A stretch of DNA of 64,000 bases from Isoetes taiwanensis (Eukaryota > Streptophyta > Lycopodiopsida > Isoetales > Isoetaceae), in NCBI GenBank assembly GCA_021234155.1, contig JAJEKV010000005.1, forward strand, positions 25,850,863 to 25,914,862. Reading direction: 5' to 3'. Both the position numbers and the translations under genes were made by a program. Shown here in pieces: positions 1-11,610 of the stretch (within the stretch, counting starts at the first letter, position 1; each line of letters starts with the position of its first letter). A model generated the notes under the pieces. That model saw only the letters and a list, made by a program, of their open reading frames with translations, did not search any database and was not told the DNA's origin.

Positions 1-1
1 C

Positions 2-470
2 GATGTTGTGCCATTTGACCCAGTGACAAGGTAAGGTTCATTGCATTTTTCCTCTGTTAGACCGGCTGTTTACAATGCCTATTAATTGATGGGACATCAA
101 TGCAGGAAGTTGATCACTTGGTCCCGTCCTGAGGAGCTCTTGAACAAAAAATTCTATATTATTTCTGGTAATCATAGTATTTTTGCTGCACAAATTCTAT
201 GCTCTATGATGAGAAATGTCGAACAACGGCTAGAATTTGCCAAAGCTTATGCAAAACGAAGAAGCCGGGTTTTAAATGGAAACCTATCCAATAAAGAGTA
301 TATTCAATTGTCCATACAGTGCAACGATATCATAGCGGATACAATGTATAAGAAGCCACTAATTGGAAAGCTCCAGCAATTAAGGAATCAGCATAAGGCT
401 TATGGATGCCCTTCGAGGAATGAATAATGCCGAGGTCAGCCAACTTATGGATGAAATTCTCGAAGGCAAG
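2..470 (+). pseudogene. Spliced gene fragment with ParB/sulfiredoxin-like motif, frameshifted
   Basis: The window opens inside an exon ending at 30 with a consensus donor (AAG|GTAAGG). A 75-bp intron ends at TGCAG (105) and the frame continues from 106 without a phase change, giving ..VPFDPVTRKLITW.. across the junction. Further on, the motif FYIISGNHSIFAAQ resembles the G(N/Q)H..AA box of ParB/sulfiredoxin-fold proteins. The frame stops at 425-427. From about 395 another frame is open through LMDALRG..NNAEVSQL to 470, where GCAAG|GTTTT looks like a further donor. I read this as one gene broken by a one-base indel near 395. I do not recognise the full protein. I have seen similar 'GQHS.AAS' motifs in uncharacterised plant proteins, some of them probably mobile. 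The 5' part lies outside the window. Confidence 0.4.
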
Positions 471-1355
471 GTTTTTTTTTTAAAGTTCAGGTTGAGATGT
501 CATGCTTGTGATTATAGTTCTTCCGCATAATCTATAGGTCTTGATATTCTATGTATTGCTTGTGAATGGATCAAAATAGTATAAGAAACTTGAAGAATGT
601 ATCATTTTTACATCTTGGTGATAAGCAGAGGGGCGCATGTGATTTTGGATAATATTAACTCTAGTATATCATCTAAATTAACATTTGTTAATATTTATTT
701 GCAATACATGCATATAACCAACGTCCGCTAACATATAATGAAGTTTGTTTCACATTTGTCTCCAACATATTTCCAATGTTTTTGCCCAAAATATATCTAA
801 TATATGCCGAACTACTACAAACCACAGTTTTGCCCTTTTCAGAAGTTTAAAGTAATAATTTTGGATTGATCTAATGCTTGGGTAATCAAATTCCATAGTG
901 AAAAACAACTCCCCTCTATGGCTATAGATCTAAGCCAGAATCAAACAATGCCTGACCAGAACATCATGTAAAACATATATTTTTATGCAACTAGTAGTAT
1001 TTTATCCAACCGCCAAGATGGATGGCTGAGATCTTGATCCCCGACCTATTAGCTTATTGGCCCTGAGAATTGACGTTTGAGATTGACGACGAGATCAACG
1101 ACAAACATGTTGATCCGAGTCCTCCAATTTCATAGATAAATGCAATTTTATTCAAAAGAGTGTCATTTCACATGCTCATTTTGTTGAGCCTTGCTTTCAA
1201 AAATTCAAGATGATCAAGTTGGAAATATATTTCTAGATGGCCTCTTTTACATTTTGCATTATTGTTTGTGTAGTAGGCAAAAGCTAAAATTCTAGGCTAC
1301 TTGCTTATTCTGCAATCCTAGTGTTTTAGTTTAATATGGAAAATGTGAGGGCCAA
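471..1355. other. AT-rich intergenic or intronic sequence, no gene seen
   Basis: No coding frame, RNA gene or repeat with recognisable ends is visible. It may be an intron or 3' flank of the fragment at 2-470. Confidence 0.5.
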
Positions 1356-1421
1356 ATGGCCATGGCCAAAATGGCAAGCGTATGCGCCAGCGCACGTAAT
1401 AGCCATTTTGGCCAGGGCCAT
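1356..1421. repeat. Inverted repeat / hairpin
   Basis: A 20-nt left arm at 1356-1375 (ATGGCCATGGCCAAAATGGC) is nearly the exact reverse complement of 1402-1421 (GCCATTTTGGCCAGGGCCAT). The 26-nt loop itself holds GCG..CGC pairings. No coding capacity is visible. It could be a small foldback element or an incidental palindrome. Confidence 0.6.
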
Positions 1422-1430
1422 ATGACCTGA

Positions 1431-1593
1431 AGACAGACAGACAGACAGAAAGGTAGATAGGCAGGCAGTATTACCAAACAAACATTTTACCTAATTAAGG
1501 ACCATTGAGCAAAGACATATCCGAGGAACAAAGAGCCACTCCTAATCATGACATATATATCTGAGGAACAAAGAGCCACTCCTAATCATGACA
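1431..1593. repeat. GACA microsatellite followed by a 40-bp tandem duplication
   Basis: A short (GACA)n run sits at about 1431-1450. Further on, GAGGAACAAAGAGCCACTCC starts at 1523 and again at 1563, giving two nearly identical 40-bp units with the following CTAATCATGACATAT. Confidence 0.8.
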
Positions 1594-3658
1594 TATCTTG
1601 ATAGTTAAGCAAAAATAGGCAGAGAAATACATATAAGAGGACCATTGACAATAAAGTGGGCAAGATGCAACTTCAGACTATTTGTAATAGCCACCATGAA
1701 CTCAGAAACTTGCAGTTCAATTGGAAAATCTTCCAAGGCAAACCAACAAAGCATGCAGAGAGCACTAGGCTTATTAGGTGCAAAGCCAGGTGTATAAACT
1801 TGATACATCAAATAGTGCTCTCCACAAGGGCTCAACTCCACGTTCCACAAGCTTATCTACAACAACTGAGGAATCAAAGGTGATCAAGAAAAATTATTCT
1901 TTTTTTCAAGAACTTTCAAGGACTCAGAAGTAGGCAGTCCTAGTCTATGGAGATGCTGCTTAGACCAAAAATCCATCCTACAAAGATCAAGATACTGGCC
2001 TGTGAAATGACATACAACTGCATGAGACACCAAATTCTGGGCACACTACATATGTGAGTTGTGATTAATAGCAATCAACGGTTCACCAACTTGAGCAAAT
2101 GCACTAGCACATTGTTTTGACTCATAAAAAACATCCTCGGAAGGTAGTTGAATGTCCATATGATCTGCCATAGATTGCAGTTTCTTCAAGTATGCAGAGA
2201 CCTCTCGTTTATATACGGCCATAATATTTATAGCAGTAGAACTCGAGCACTTCTAGAATTAGAAGATAAATCACGCTTAATCCAATCACTGAAGCATGTA
2301 TGTGGAGCGCGAGAACCAGAAATAGATGAAGGCCCAATAATAAGGGGAGGGGATTACTTGTCGGCACAGATAAGTAGCATTTACTGGAGGTATAGCGGCA
2401 GAGGTGCCAGAGGTAGGACGCAAGGGGGATTGGGAGAAGTGGACAGGGACTGAGACAAAGGACGAGGAGGAAATTGCTAAAAATCAAAAGTCGAAGAGGA
2501 TGTTGCACTGCCAAGAGCTAAAGGACTAAGTCGAGAGTTTGCTGGCAATTGTAGAAGGGGGCAGGGGGGTAGTTGAGGCATTAAGTGGAGTGAAAGACAT
2601 ACCGGATGAGACAAAGTTGGAGTTTTAGAAACAATAGAGGTTAACTCAAAAATCAAAGCACAAGAGGAGAACACACCAGGGTTTTCCATGAAGGCCGAAA
2701 TAAAAGGGCTGCAATCCAGCATAGCTGACCATGCTGAACTACCTGACGCCATACATAAAAAGAAAGGACACTGAGTTAGCTTTCCAACGCACCAAAAATC
2801 ACCTGATTTTGACACCCGATGAGGGAGATACAGCAAGAACTGTTTGGCACTATCAGAGGAGCAATCAATATCAATAACAACCAACTTCGAATGACCTAGA
2901 TCTTGATCCTCGTGCTCTCATTCTATTGGCTGAACTAAAGGACCAGTTTCTCATCTTGGCCACTTTTCCGCTTGGTTGCTCTTCCTTGTTCTCCCTTCCC
3001 AGGGCGCTTGCATGCTTGCGGATCTGGCCCAGCAGCAAACCTAGGAAGATTAAAGCGGTGTGCAGAGAGTAGCAAGAAGCAGTTGACGATCAGAATCGAG
3101 ATTCAGGTTTGAAGTGACAGATTCAGCTGCAGGTTTTGCAGAATATAATGCTTTTTGGAAGTGCAAGTCTACTTTCACACTTTGTAGCTGCCTGAATTTG
3201 ATTCTAGAAGCCTGTGCAGGCTGTCGATTGTACAACCATCTGCAAGATTCACAAAAACATGGCATCTGTAGATCGTGTTTTTGTGATTGGAGTTAAAGTC
3301 TCTTAAGGAGGAAGCCCAACTCTCTTTTGCTCGATTTAGCTTGAAGAATATCTGGCATGGAATAATTAACTGCTAAGGTTAGTCAAGTTGCTAAATTTTG
3401 GCATTTTTCACCCAAAAATGGCTAAACTAAATGAGAAAAATTGAAAAAAACAAAAAAAGGTTTAACTTAATTTTTTTTGCCATACATCCAACCTAGAATA
3501 GATCGCCAAGAGCCCGCCTTCAAAATAGCTCCACCGAGTTTCGAATCGCTTAAACTAAGAAACTAGGGAGCTTGGAAATTAGGGGAATTAGCTCAAATGC
3601 ATCCATTATAGCAAGCTTTAACCTTGACAAATTGCCAAGTAGGTTTTAGAATCAATCT
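1594..3658. other. Region without a recognisable gene
   Basis: Several open frames exist on both strands (for example minus 2477-2884, 135 codons, and plus 2148-2453). None shows a domain, a plausible composition or splice context that I recognise, and the opposite strands are equally open. The stretch 3300-3650 is AT-rich and non-coding. I call no gene here. Confidence 0.45.
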
Positions 3659-4681
3659 TGTGAATGTTTGAGAGGTTTCTAGACTGCATATAGGTCAATG
3701 CATTAATAGAGAGTTATTCAGTAAGAAGCAAAAAACATAAAGAGTTTGAAAAAACTTTAAAAAAGCAATCTACAATAGCCTGTTCTTGATTTTGTTGCAT
3801 ATCATTGCATTCCTAGGCAAGAAATTCCACCTTGAAGGTTCCTGCTATAATTTTGATCAAAGAACAGACCACTAGAAGTCATAGAAGGGTCTTCTTTTAC
3901 TAGTGATACACACTTTAGCATGTCGCGACACAGGTGCTGGTTTAGTGCTGATTGCCCTTCAAGCTACCCTTCATTGCCCTTCCCTTGCCCTTCAAGAAAT
4001 ATTGGGATGTTCTTTAGTTAGGTATTACATAATGAGCATATTGGCAATGTGATTACTGCTCACACATGTTACTTATGAAGGTGCTGATTTAGTGCTTGAA
4101 TTTTGTTTTTTTGTACACCACTAGCAAAAAAACACCCAAAAAATTCTCAGAGCTCAGAAAGGATCATCAAAAATCATCTTGCAAAAAAATTGCTTGGTGT
4201 TTTCTTACTGTGACAGTCTGTTTGCAAAAAACTTGAGTTTCAAGGTTTTTCTGCATCTATTTTTGCAAAAAAAGTGTTTGATCCTTGTGTGCAAGCATCT
4301 CCGAGTAAGAATCAAGTGTCAAAACTCCAAAAAGACTCATATCCTTCGATCAATTGCTCACTGCCAGGGATATTGACTTATTTTTGACCGGATCAGAAGT
4401 GCATATTTGAATGATCTCTGCAAATCTTTTAGATACAACTTTTGGCCTTAGATTCCTTAAGACTTTAAGCAGCTCTTTCAATTGGAATTATGATTAGATC
4501 TCATTCTGCTCACAAATGGCATCATTATTTCTGAGGCATTCTTTTTCTTGATTTAGGAAAGCAGTACTAATCTTGTGTTTAAGCTTAGTTATTGGAATTT
4601 TCTTGCACATAGTGGTTGTCTTAAGCAACCTGGAGGTTCTAAGCCATTGAGGTTGAAGATTTGCCAGGAACACCTTCAACA
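3659..4681 (+). repeat. 5' LTR of the Tat-like element
   Basis: Direct repeat partner of 10144-10926, with shared stretches such as GACTGCATATAGGTCAATGC and AGCAACCTGGAGGTTCTAAG. It ends ..CCTTCAACA immediately before TTTGGAGGTTCTACCGAG, where a primer-binding site would be expected; I cannot assign the tRNA. Confidence 0.7.
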
Positions 4682-4722
4682 GTTTGGAGGTTCTACCGAG
4701 ATTCTTCCCTGGAATTTAAACT

Positions 4723-5166
4723 CATGGCTCCCAGGAGAAACAATGAAACCTCTGAGCATGTTGAAGCACAAGAGTATCATGAGAGCTCTGCTATACTGCT
4801 AGGAGTAAGTATATAAGCAAATGCAAGTATGCCTTGCCACTTGAACATGCCAATTCCTCCTCCTACATTTGATACCTGTTAGGCTAACCCTTGATTGATA
4901 TGGTGAGTATTCTTATCTCTAGTCTCTGTATGTGCTTTGGTTGATGGTTTAGTAGTTCTTTGCTTAGTTAGCACTCCGGAGATGGGGGATTACGGGGGGT
5001 AGAGACCTCTGAGCCCATGTATTATAGTATGCTCCTAGATAGAGCCCTGTATTATTCCCATTAGATGCGGCCTGTGTACAAGATCCCACCGAGCTGTGGA
5101 ATCTATGGCATCACTGAAGCACCAGATAAGGGGCCGTAGTGATGAAGTGTGGGGTGGGGTCTCGCC
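4723..5166 (+). pseudogene. Gag start of the Tat-like element, interrupted by a foreign LTR piece
   Basis: ATG at 4723 opens a frame beginning MAPRRNNETSEHVEAQEYHE, placed 41 bp after the 5' LTR as expected for gag. It stops after about 30 codons. From 4876 to 5166 the sequence is the reverse complement of the TGTGACG-family LTR (compare 12421-12705), for example CTAACCCTTGATTGATATGG. A fragment of an unrelated LTR is therefore embedded directly behind the gag start and abuts the inverted block at 5166. Confidence 0.6.
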
Positions 5167-6370
5167 AGAGTCTCTGAGAATTGCAGCAGAGGAGGCCACA
5201 CTTAATCTTTTTGAAACACCACCATCAAACCATAAATAAGCAAAGTTCTCACTTTTAGACAAATTCACCTCAATGGAAGGTTTTGGCTCTGGCACTTGCT
5301 CAGATGTAGCAAGCTCATATTCTGCACAGAGATTTGGCACCAAAATATCTTCTTCAATGAAATTTAGAGCTTCAAATTCTCCCACCTTATTAAAAAAGAG
5401 TTACCTTTTTTCTGCCATTTGATATGGTACATTCTCCTCTTGACCATACAGGTCTTGCATCCACTGTTGACAACCACTTTCTTCCCAAGAGCAGATCATA
5501 GATGTCAAACTTCTCATCATTTCCTTCAAATGCAACAACCACAAAATTAGCAGCCACAACAATTCCTTCTACATCGATTGGCACATTGCTTACTATTACC
5601 ATAGGATTAATTTTAGTATTAGAAAGGGATTTTAACACCATGGGAGCTACTATCTTCATAATGGCCTACTGCTTTGCAAAAAGCACAAACAGGGCATTCT
5701 TTACCAAAATGCCCTATCTTACCATGCTTGGTGCAAGGTCTATACCAACAATAGTATGATGAATGAGTATTTCTTGAGCAATGAGCACATGGAGGGTATA
5801 TCCTCTTATGGGGTCTGGAACTCTTCATTTCTTGGAACTATTTTGTGACTTCAAGCAATGCTTCAGAGACTTTGGATATTTCAACCCTGACATCAGCTAC
5901 AGGACCCTCTGAATCTTCCATTTTTTATTTCTTCTTGTCTTTTTGAACAACATATATTGGCATTGGTCCAGGTCCCATGTACTCCTGCTATGGAAAGAAA
6001 GGATCATGAGGTGAGTGCATATCATCAGGAAGATGGGAGATCATGTCAGCAATTTCAGTAGCCTTTGTAAAAGCTTTATTTATGGTGTCAAATCCTTGCT
6101 TTTGAATTTTGAGCATTTTCCTGTTTATTCTTGGTCTGCTGCTCAAACCTCTGATGAATGAAGCTACAGATGCAAAGTGTGATTAAGATAAAGATTAAAT
6201 CTTTCAATATACTGATGCACACTCTCACCATGTTTAATGTGAAAGGTTTGCAGCTCAAAGATCAAATCTTGGGGATCAACCAGCTTATCAAATCTTCCCA
6301 ATAATTTCTTAGCTATTTCATCCCATGAATTAGCTCCTAAACTCATGATATATTCCAACCATCCTCTCAC
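5166..6370 (-). pseudogene. Inverted gag - zinc knuckle - protease - RNase H start of a gypsy element
   Basis: Read on the minus strand from 6370 downward: a Retrotrans_gag-like segment (SWDEIAKKLLGRFDKL, ESVHQYIERFNLYL), then CCHC-type cysteine clusters near 5619-5828 (CTKHGKIGHFGKECP). Next comes a retropepsin-like part at 5390-5659 (LLGRKWLSTVDA) and the start of an RNase H-like domain (YLWFDGGVSKRLSVASSAAI) that breaks at 5166. The block is head-to-head with plus-strand RNase H at 6371. Flipping 5166-6370 would restore the order gag, protease, RNase H, RT, so this is probably an inversion inside the Tat-like element. Frames are broken between the domains. Confidence 0.65.
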
Positions 6371-8327
6371 TATTGTTATTTTTGGTGATTCACAACTTGT
6401 TTGCAGACAGGTGTTGGGAGAATATCAAGCAAAAAATTACCATGTGCCAAGAGCGCAAAATTGTGAAGCAGATGCATTGTGTGAGGTTCTACTTGAACAT
6501 TTGGCTGAAGGAGCAATAAAAAAAAAAGAATTTAGAACGAGATGACCTGCAACAACTTTATCCAATCTTGGTAATTAATGCAAGTGAAGAAAAATAGGTA
6601 AAAGAGGTAAAAGTTCATAAAAAGGGTCAGGATAGAACATTGTATGTTGGAGACTTGTTCAAAGAGGAAGATGAATCTTTTGTTGCTAAATCCTTTGATG
6701 GATGGAAGGATGTGTTTGCTTGGGATTACAATGAGTTGTTTGGTGTTGACAAAAATGTGTGTGAATTTGAAATAAAAATTAAAGAAGGCATGAAACCTGT
6801 TATGCAAAAATTGAAGAGAATAAATACATCTCTGCTTGGCTTGATTAAAGAAGAATTGTATAAAATGAGAGATGCTGGTGTGATTTCAGAGACAGTAAAT
6901 CCAGAATGGCTATCTTGCATAGTGCCTGTTGAAAAGAAGAACAAAAAAATTAGAATTTGCATTGACTATAGAGATTTGGACAAGGCAACCATCAAAGATT
7001 GTTATCCCTTGCCCTTCTTGGAGGAAGTGTTGCATGCTGTTGCAGGTAAATAAATCTTCTTTTTTAGATGATTTTTCAGGATTTAATCAAATCAGCATCA
7101 AGGAGGAAGATCAGCCCAAAACTTTTTTTATCACATCATGGGGAACATTTGCAATGAAGAGAATTCCTTTTGGACAGATGAATGCATCAGCAACATTTCA
7201 GAGAGCAATGGATACTATTTTTAAGAATACGCCTCCCACAGCAGTTCGAGTTTTTCTCGATGATTTGTGTCTAAGCACTTCTAGCAACGATCATTTTGCT
7301 TATCTAACCAAACTATTTGCTATGTGCAGAAAAGGAGGTCGTTGAGCCTAAATCCTAAGAAATGTGTATTCTTATGCTCAAAAGGAGATTTGCTTGGACA
7401 TGAAGTGACTACCCAGGGTATCCAAGTTGCTGCAAATAAAATAGAAGCTTTGAAGAAGCTTGCTCCTCCCAAAACATTCAAACAAGTCAAAAGCTTCTTA
7501 GGTATGACCAGTTTCTTAAGAATGTATGTTCCTCACTTTTCACACACTATAAGTTCTATTTCTAATCTCACAAAGATTGGAAAATTTTCAAAAAATGAAA
7601 GCAAGTACATATTGGTTGATTGGAATGAGACATGTCAAGAATCCTTTGACAAGATTATAGATGCTATATGCCACTCTATTTCGTTAAAACCCCCAGACTT
7701 TGAGAAACCTTTCAAAGCTTACATCAGTGTAAAAAAAAAAAAGCGATTGGATTGGCATTGCTTCAAGATGACAATATCATTTCCTTTGCAAGCAAGATGT
7801 GGTCCCATACTGAACAGAGATATCCTAGACTTGAAAAAGGTGCAGCTGCATTGAAGTTCCTGATTGATAGACAAGGCCACTTACTGCAAAACAATCATAC
7901 TCAAGTTTACATGAAGCAGAACCCGATGTCTCTTCTATTTGCAAAAAAACAGCCAAAAGTTAAGCTGTGTAGATGGGCTTGCAAAATTCAAGCCTATAGC
8001 ATCAGTGTGAAAGTGATGAATTTAGTTGAGAATCCTAGCTCTTACCTACCCTACGCTTTGTTTGAGCATGAGAATCAGGAAGGATTAGATGAAATTGATT
8101 GTGCTACTAATGTGGTTGCTTTTTATGAAAAAACTTTGGATTGGCAGTTTGACATCAGGAATTATTTGGAGAACAATGAGGTGCCCAAGGATATGACCAG
8201 CAGTCAAGAAAGAAGATTCAAAGAAAAATGCAAGAAGTTCAGGTTGATAGGTGAGGTCCTGTGCAAAGTTGACAAGGAAGATGTGCTGCTGAGATGTGTA
8301 GATTCAGAGGAAGCCAATGATTATTGA
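6371..8327 (+). pseudogene. RNase H (C-terminal part) - reverse transcriptase - RNase H of the Tat-like element
   Basis: 6371-6545 encodes the second half of an RNase H of the plant-retroelement extra type (IFGDSQLVCRQVLGEY, then VPRAQNCEADAL). 6640-7345 is gypsy RT: IRICIDYRDLDKATIKD, then after a frameshift near 7050 KEEDQPKTFFITSWGTFAMK and the catalytic VFLDDL box. 7324-7720 carries the RT connection (FLCSKGDLLGHEV, FLGMTSFLRMYVPHF). After a frameshift in an A-run near 7735 the canonical RNase H follows (IISFASKMWSHTEQRYPRLE). Another frameshift at about 8315 separates it from integrase. An RNase H-like domain on each side of RT is notable; other Tat elements I know carry an additional RNase H too. 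Confidence 0.8.
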
Positions 8328-9369
8328 AGCATGCCATGAAGGCATTTGTGGAGGATATTTTGCTGCTGATACAACAACCAAGAAGATTTTAAGATCATGG
8401 TATTTTTGGCCTACCCTTTTTAAGAATTGTTATAATGCCATTAAATATTGTCACAAGTGTCAAGTTTTTGGCAAAAGAGTCTTGCAGCCATCTTCTCTTA
8501 CTGCCATAACCTCCCCAGGGCCATTTCAAATATGGGGACTTGACTTTATAGGTCCTATAGATCCTCCTTCATCAGCTCAGCATCAATTCATTCTTGTGGC
8601 TACAGATTATTTTACAAAATGGGTTGAAACAGTCCCACTTAGAGAGGACAATGCCTTTGCTACAGCAAGATTTCTCCATGAGAATGTTTGTGCTAGGTTT
8701 GGAATTCCTTTCAAAATTATCTCTGATAGGGGAACTCAATTTATAAATCAAACCATTGCATTACTGCTAGCTACTCTCAAGGTCAAGCATACCAAAATCT
8801 CAGCATACTACCCTCAAGGCAATGGTCAAGCTGAGTCAACAAACAAGGTTTTGAAGTCAATTCTAAAGAAAACCATTAGTTCTAAAAAGGATTGGCATTT
8901 GAAATTACATGATGCTTTATGGGCATATAGGACCACTATTAAAGCAACTACAAAGCATACACCCTTTAGCCTTGTTTATGGCATAGAATCCATTGTTCTT
9001 ATCGAGCTTGAACTGCCATATCTCAGATTGGCATATTAGATAAATTTAGAAATGGAAGATGCACTAAAAGAAAGATGTGTGAGATTAATGCAGCTGAAAG
9101 AGCACAGGTTTGAAGCTGAAAATACAGTTCTATTTGAAAAGGCCAAAGACGTAGCAGCATTCAAAGCTGTTCATAAGCTTCAAGGTACTCTCAAAACAAG
9201 TGAATTGGTTCTTAAGTGGAACAAAGCAAGGGAGGATGTAGCAGCAAAGTTTGAGAATCTTTGGGAAGGGCCTTTTGAAGTGGTTGGGACAGCAGGGAAA
9301 GATTCTTATTGGTTGAAGGTTGTTTTGATGGAAGAGAATAGCCAAATCCCATCAACATTCTGCATTTAA
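8317..9369 (+). pseudogene. Integrase of the Tat-like element, one in-frame stop
   Basis: The frame opens in the HHCC zinc region (ACHEGICGG..CHKCQVFGK). The DDE core follows: D in WGLDFIGPI, D in ISDRGTQFI and E in YPQGNGQAEST, then LWAYRTTIKATT and FSLVYG. A TAG at 9037-9039 interrupts the frame. The same frame continues 9052-9369 with the GPFEVV motif of the C-terminal domain. Apart from that stop the integrase looks well preserved compared with the rest of the element. Confidence 0.85.
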
Positions 9370-9479
9370 AAAGATACTGGCAACAGCATGTTGCCTTAAG
9401 CTTATTTGGTTAAAATCTAGTTAGAATTTGTAGGGAGTCTAGTTAGGTTTACTTTTGAGTTGTTCACAATTGCAGAATA

Positions 9480-9512
<33 letters not shown>

Positions 9513-10143
9513 AAAAGAAAAGACAAAAAAGAGTGTAGAGGTAGTTTGAGTATTAGTTTGAGGCCATTATGCAATTAGATAAGGAAATGATTAAATTAGT
9601 GTTGTTTATGCTTAAGTGATCTACTACTGAGACTAATGCAAAACAGGGAGATATATGCAGGTTCTAGCTTATACAAGGCCAAAATTCTGAATTTTTATTG
9701 CTAAGGTCTTTGATTTCCATGCAGAAGCATCGGAAGGATTCACTCATACATTTCATCTTCACAAATTCATTTTATATTCTTCTAGACTTCTCCATATTTG
9801 ATGCTGCTGCCATTCCTGCCACAACAACAGCTCATTGTACTAACAAGCATCTTGTCACATGCAGGATCATCCTTCATACATCTATTCTATAGTAATCTAC
9901 TCAAGAATTGCCATTGTATGATTGTGTGATATTGATTTGAATGAAAATCCGACCCTTGGTGTTATAACTAAGTTCAATTTGCACTCTACTTTTCAAACAA
10001 GGTAATATAAAAAGGTGAAGACGATATTTGAAGGTAATTTATTTATCAGAAGCATATTACAAATCAGGTTGCATCATATCTCATTCTGTTGATCGAATTC
10101 ATAATAAAAAAAAAAAACTAGATTAAAGTGCCTTTAGAATCTT
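9370..10143 (+). other. 3' untranslated region of the Tat-like element
   Basis: Non-coding stretch between integrase and the 3' LTR. It contains an A-rich tract at 9489-9530 and another at about 10105-10118; either could be a decayed polypurine tract. No ORF is convincing. Confidence 0.5.
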
Positions 10144-10926
10144 TCTGAACGTTTGAGAGGTTTTGAGACTGCATATAGGTCAATGCATTAATAAAGAGTT
10201 ATTCAGTAAGGAGAAAAAGGCATAAAGAGTTTGAAAAAACTTTAAAAAAGCAATCTGCAATAGCCTGTTCTTAATTTTGTTGCATATCATTGCATTTCCT
10301 AGGCAAGAAATTCCACCTTGAAGATTCCTGCTAATTTTGATCAAACAAGCAGTTTTCCCTTGATTGCAAACCACTAGAAGTCATAGAAAATTCTCAGAGC
10401 TCAGAAAGGATCGGCAAAAATCATCTTGTAAAAAAATCACTTGCTGTTTTCTTACTGTGACAGTCTGTTTGCATAAAACTTGAGTTTCAAGGCTTTCCTG
10501 CATCTACTTTTGCAAAAGAAGTGTTTGATCCTTGTGTACAGGCATCTTAGAGTAAGAATCAAGTGTCAAAACTAAAGAAAAACTCATATCCTTCGATCTG
10601 CAAAAAATTGCTCACTACCAGGGGTATTGACTTATTTTTATCCAGTCAGAAGTGAATATTTGAATGATCTCTACAAATCTTTTGGCATCTGACTTTTGGC
10701 CTTAGATTCCTAAGCAGCCTTTTCAATTGGAATTACGATTAGATCTCATTCTGCGCACAAATGCCATCACTATTTCTGAGGCATTCTTTTTCTTGATTTG
10801 GAAAAGCAGTACTAATCTTGTGATTAAGCTTAGTTATTGGAATTTTCTTGCATAGAGTGGTTGCCTTAAGCAACCTGGAGGTTCTAAGCCATTGAGATTG
10901 AAGGTTTGCCAGGAACACCTTCAACA
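10144..10926 (+). repeat. 3' LTR of the Tat-like element
   Basis: Direct repeat of 3659-4681 with an internal deletion. It ends ..CACCTTCAACA followed by ATCT, which also precedes the left LTR. Confidence 0.7.
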
Positions 10927-11610
10927 ATCTACAATTCAATTATCCTTTGGTTCGGCAATACAATACTTTGGTTTTTTTTGTCAACACTAAGTTCTTGTTC
11001 TTCCTTGCATAACCTTCATGATTGCCCTTCTCTATCTGTGCTCATGACTACAAGTGGGGTCTGATTGGAGGCTTTTTTCCCAATTGCATTCCTTAGTTAT
11101 GTTTCATTCACTTTCCTTTTTTCTTTTCTTGATGTTTCTTGACTTTTTTATCTCGACTTCTCCTGCCTTGCATCTTTATCTTTTCTTTTCTCGCTAGTTT
11201 TTCCTGCCATTTACCATTGCACCTAGGGTTTATGAGGTGGAGTGTTCCTCTTCTTTCGGCTATATGTTGTTTGTTTTGCTAGAAGAGTCTTCCCAAGAAT
11301 GCAATGGTTCTATAGCAACATAGAACCATTATTCTTGGAGAAGATGGACCGTTTTTGGAATGTCTATTTTTTTCTATGAGACTCTTTTTTACAGGTTATA
11401 GATTTCATTAATTCTGGGTTTTCTGGAGCATTTTTTTGTGTTTTGTCTTCATACTTTTCCACCCTCCCATGTCCCTTTGCAATGTACTTGAAATGTGTGG
11501 TCATTTCTCCTCATCTTGTTTGTTGACGTTTCCTCATTTGTAGTTTATGGGCGGATGTTCTTCCTTGCCTTAGTTGCATTTGATATCTTTCCGAATATAT
11601 ACTCAGGGAG
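10927..11610. other. Non-coding, T-rich spacer
   Basis: No gene seen. A ~45-bp stretch near 11265-11310 (GTTTGTTTTGCTAGAAGAG..) recurs at about 15652-15695, so the TGTGACG LTR pair at 11611-14603 lies between two copies of a local repeat. Confidence 0.5.

Larger units (their letters stand above)
3659..10926 (+). mobile_element. Rearranged Tat-like Ty3/gypsy LTR retrotransposon
   Basis: Two direct repeats of about 1 kb (3659-4681) and 0.78 kb (10144-10926) bracket gypsy polyprotein remains. The repeats start TGTGAATGTTTGAGAGG (mutated to TCTGAACG in the right copy) and end CACCTTCAACA. ATCT flanks the outer edge of both, compatible with a partly eroded target duplication. The right copy lacks about 257 bp present in the left copy (3884-4141). 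By eye the LTRs are roughly 90% identical, so the insertion is old. The interior holds a gag start at 4723, a foreign LTR piece (4876-5166), an inverted gag-protease block (5166-6370) and plus-strand RNase H, RT, RNase H and integrase (6371-9369). Multiple frameshifts make it inactive. Tat affiliation is inferred from the RT wording and the extra RNase H. Confidence 0.75.

Noticed and set aside
2477-2884. 135-codon minus-strand ORF
   Set aside because: Serine/leucine/cysteine-rich, no domain, no splice context, and the opposite strand is about equally open; treated as chance.
9489-9530. Poly(A) tail of a processed pseudogene or LINE
   Set aside because: The tract lies within the 3' untranslated part of the Tat-like element and no target duplication or retroposed body is next to it.
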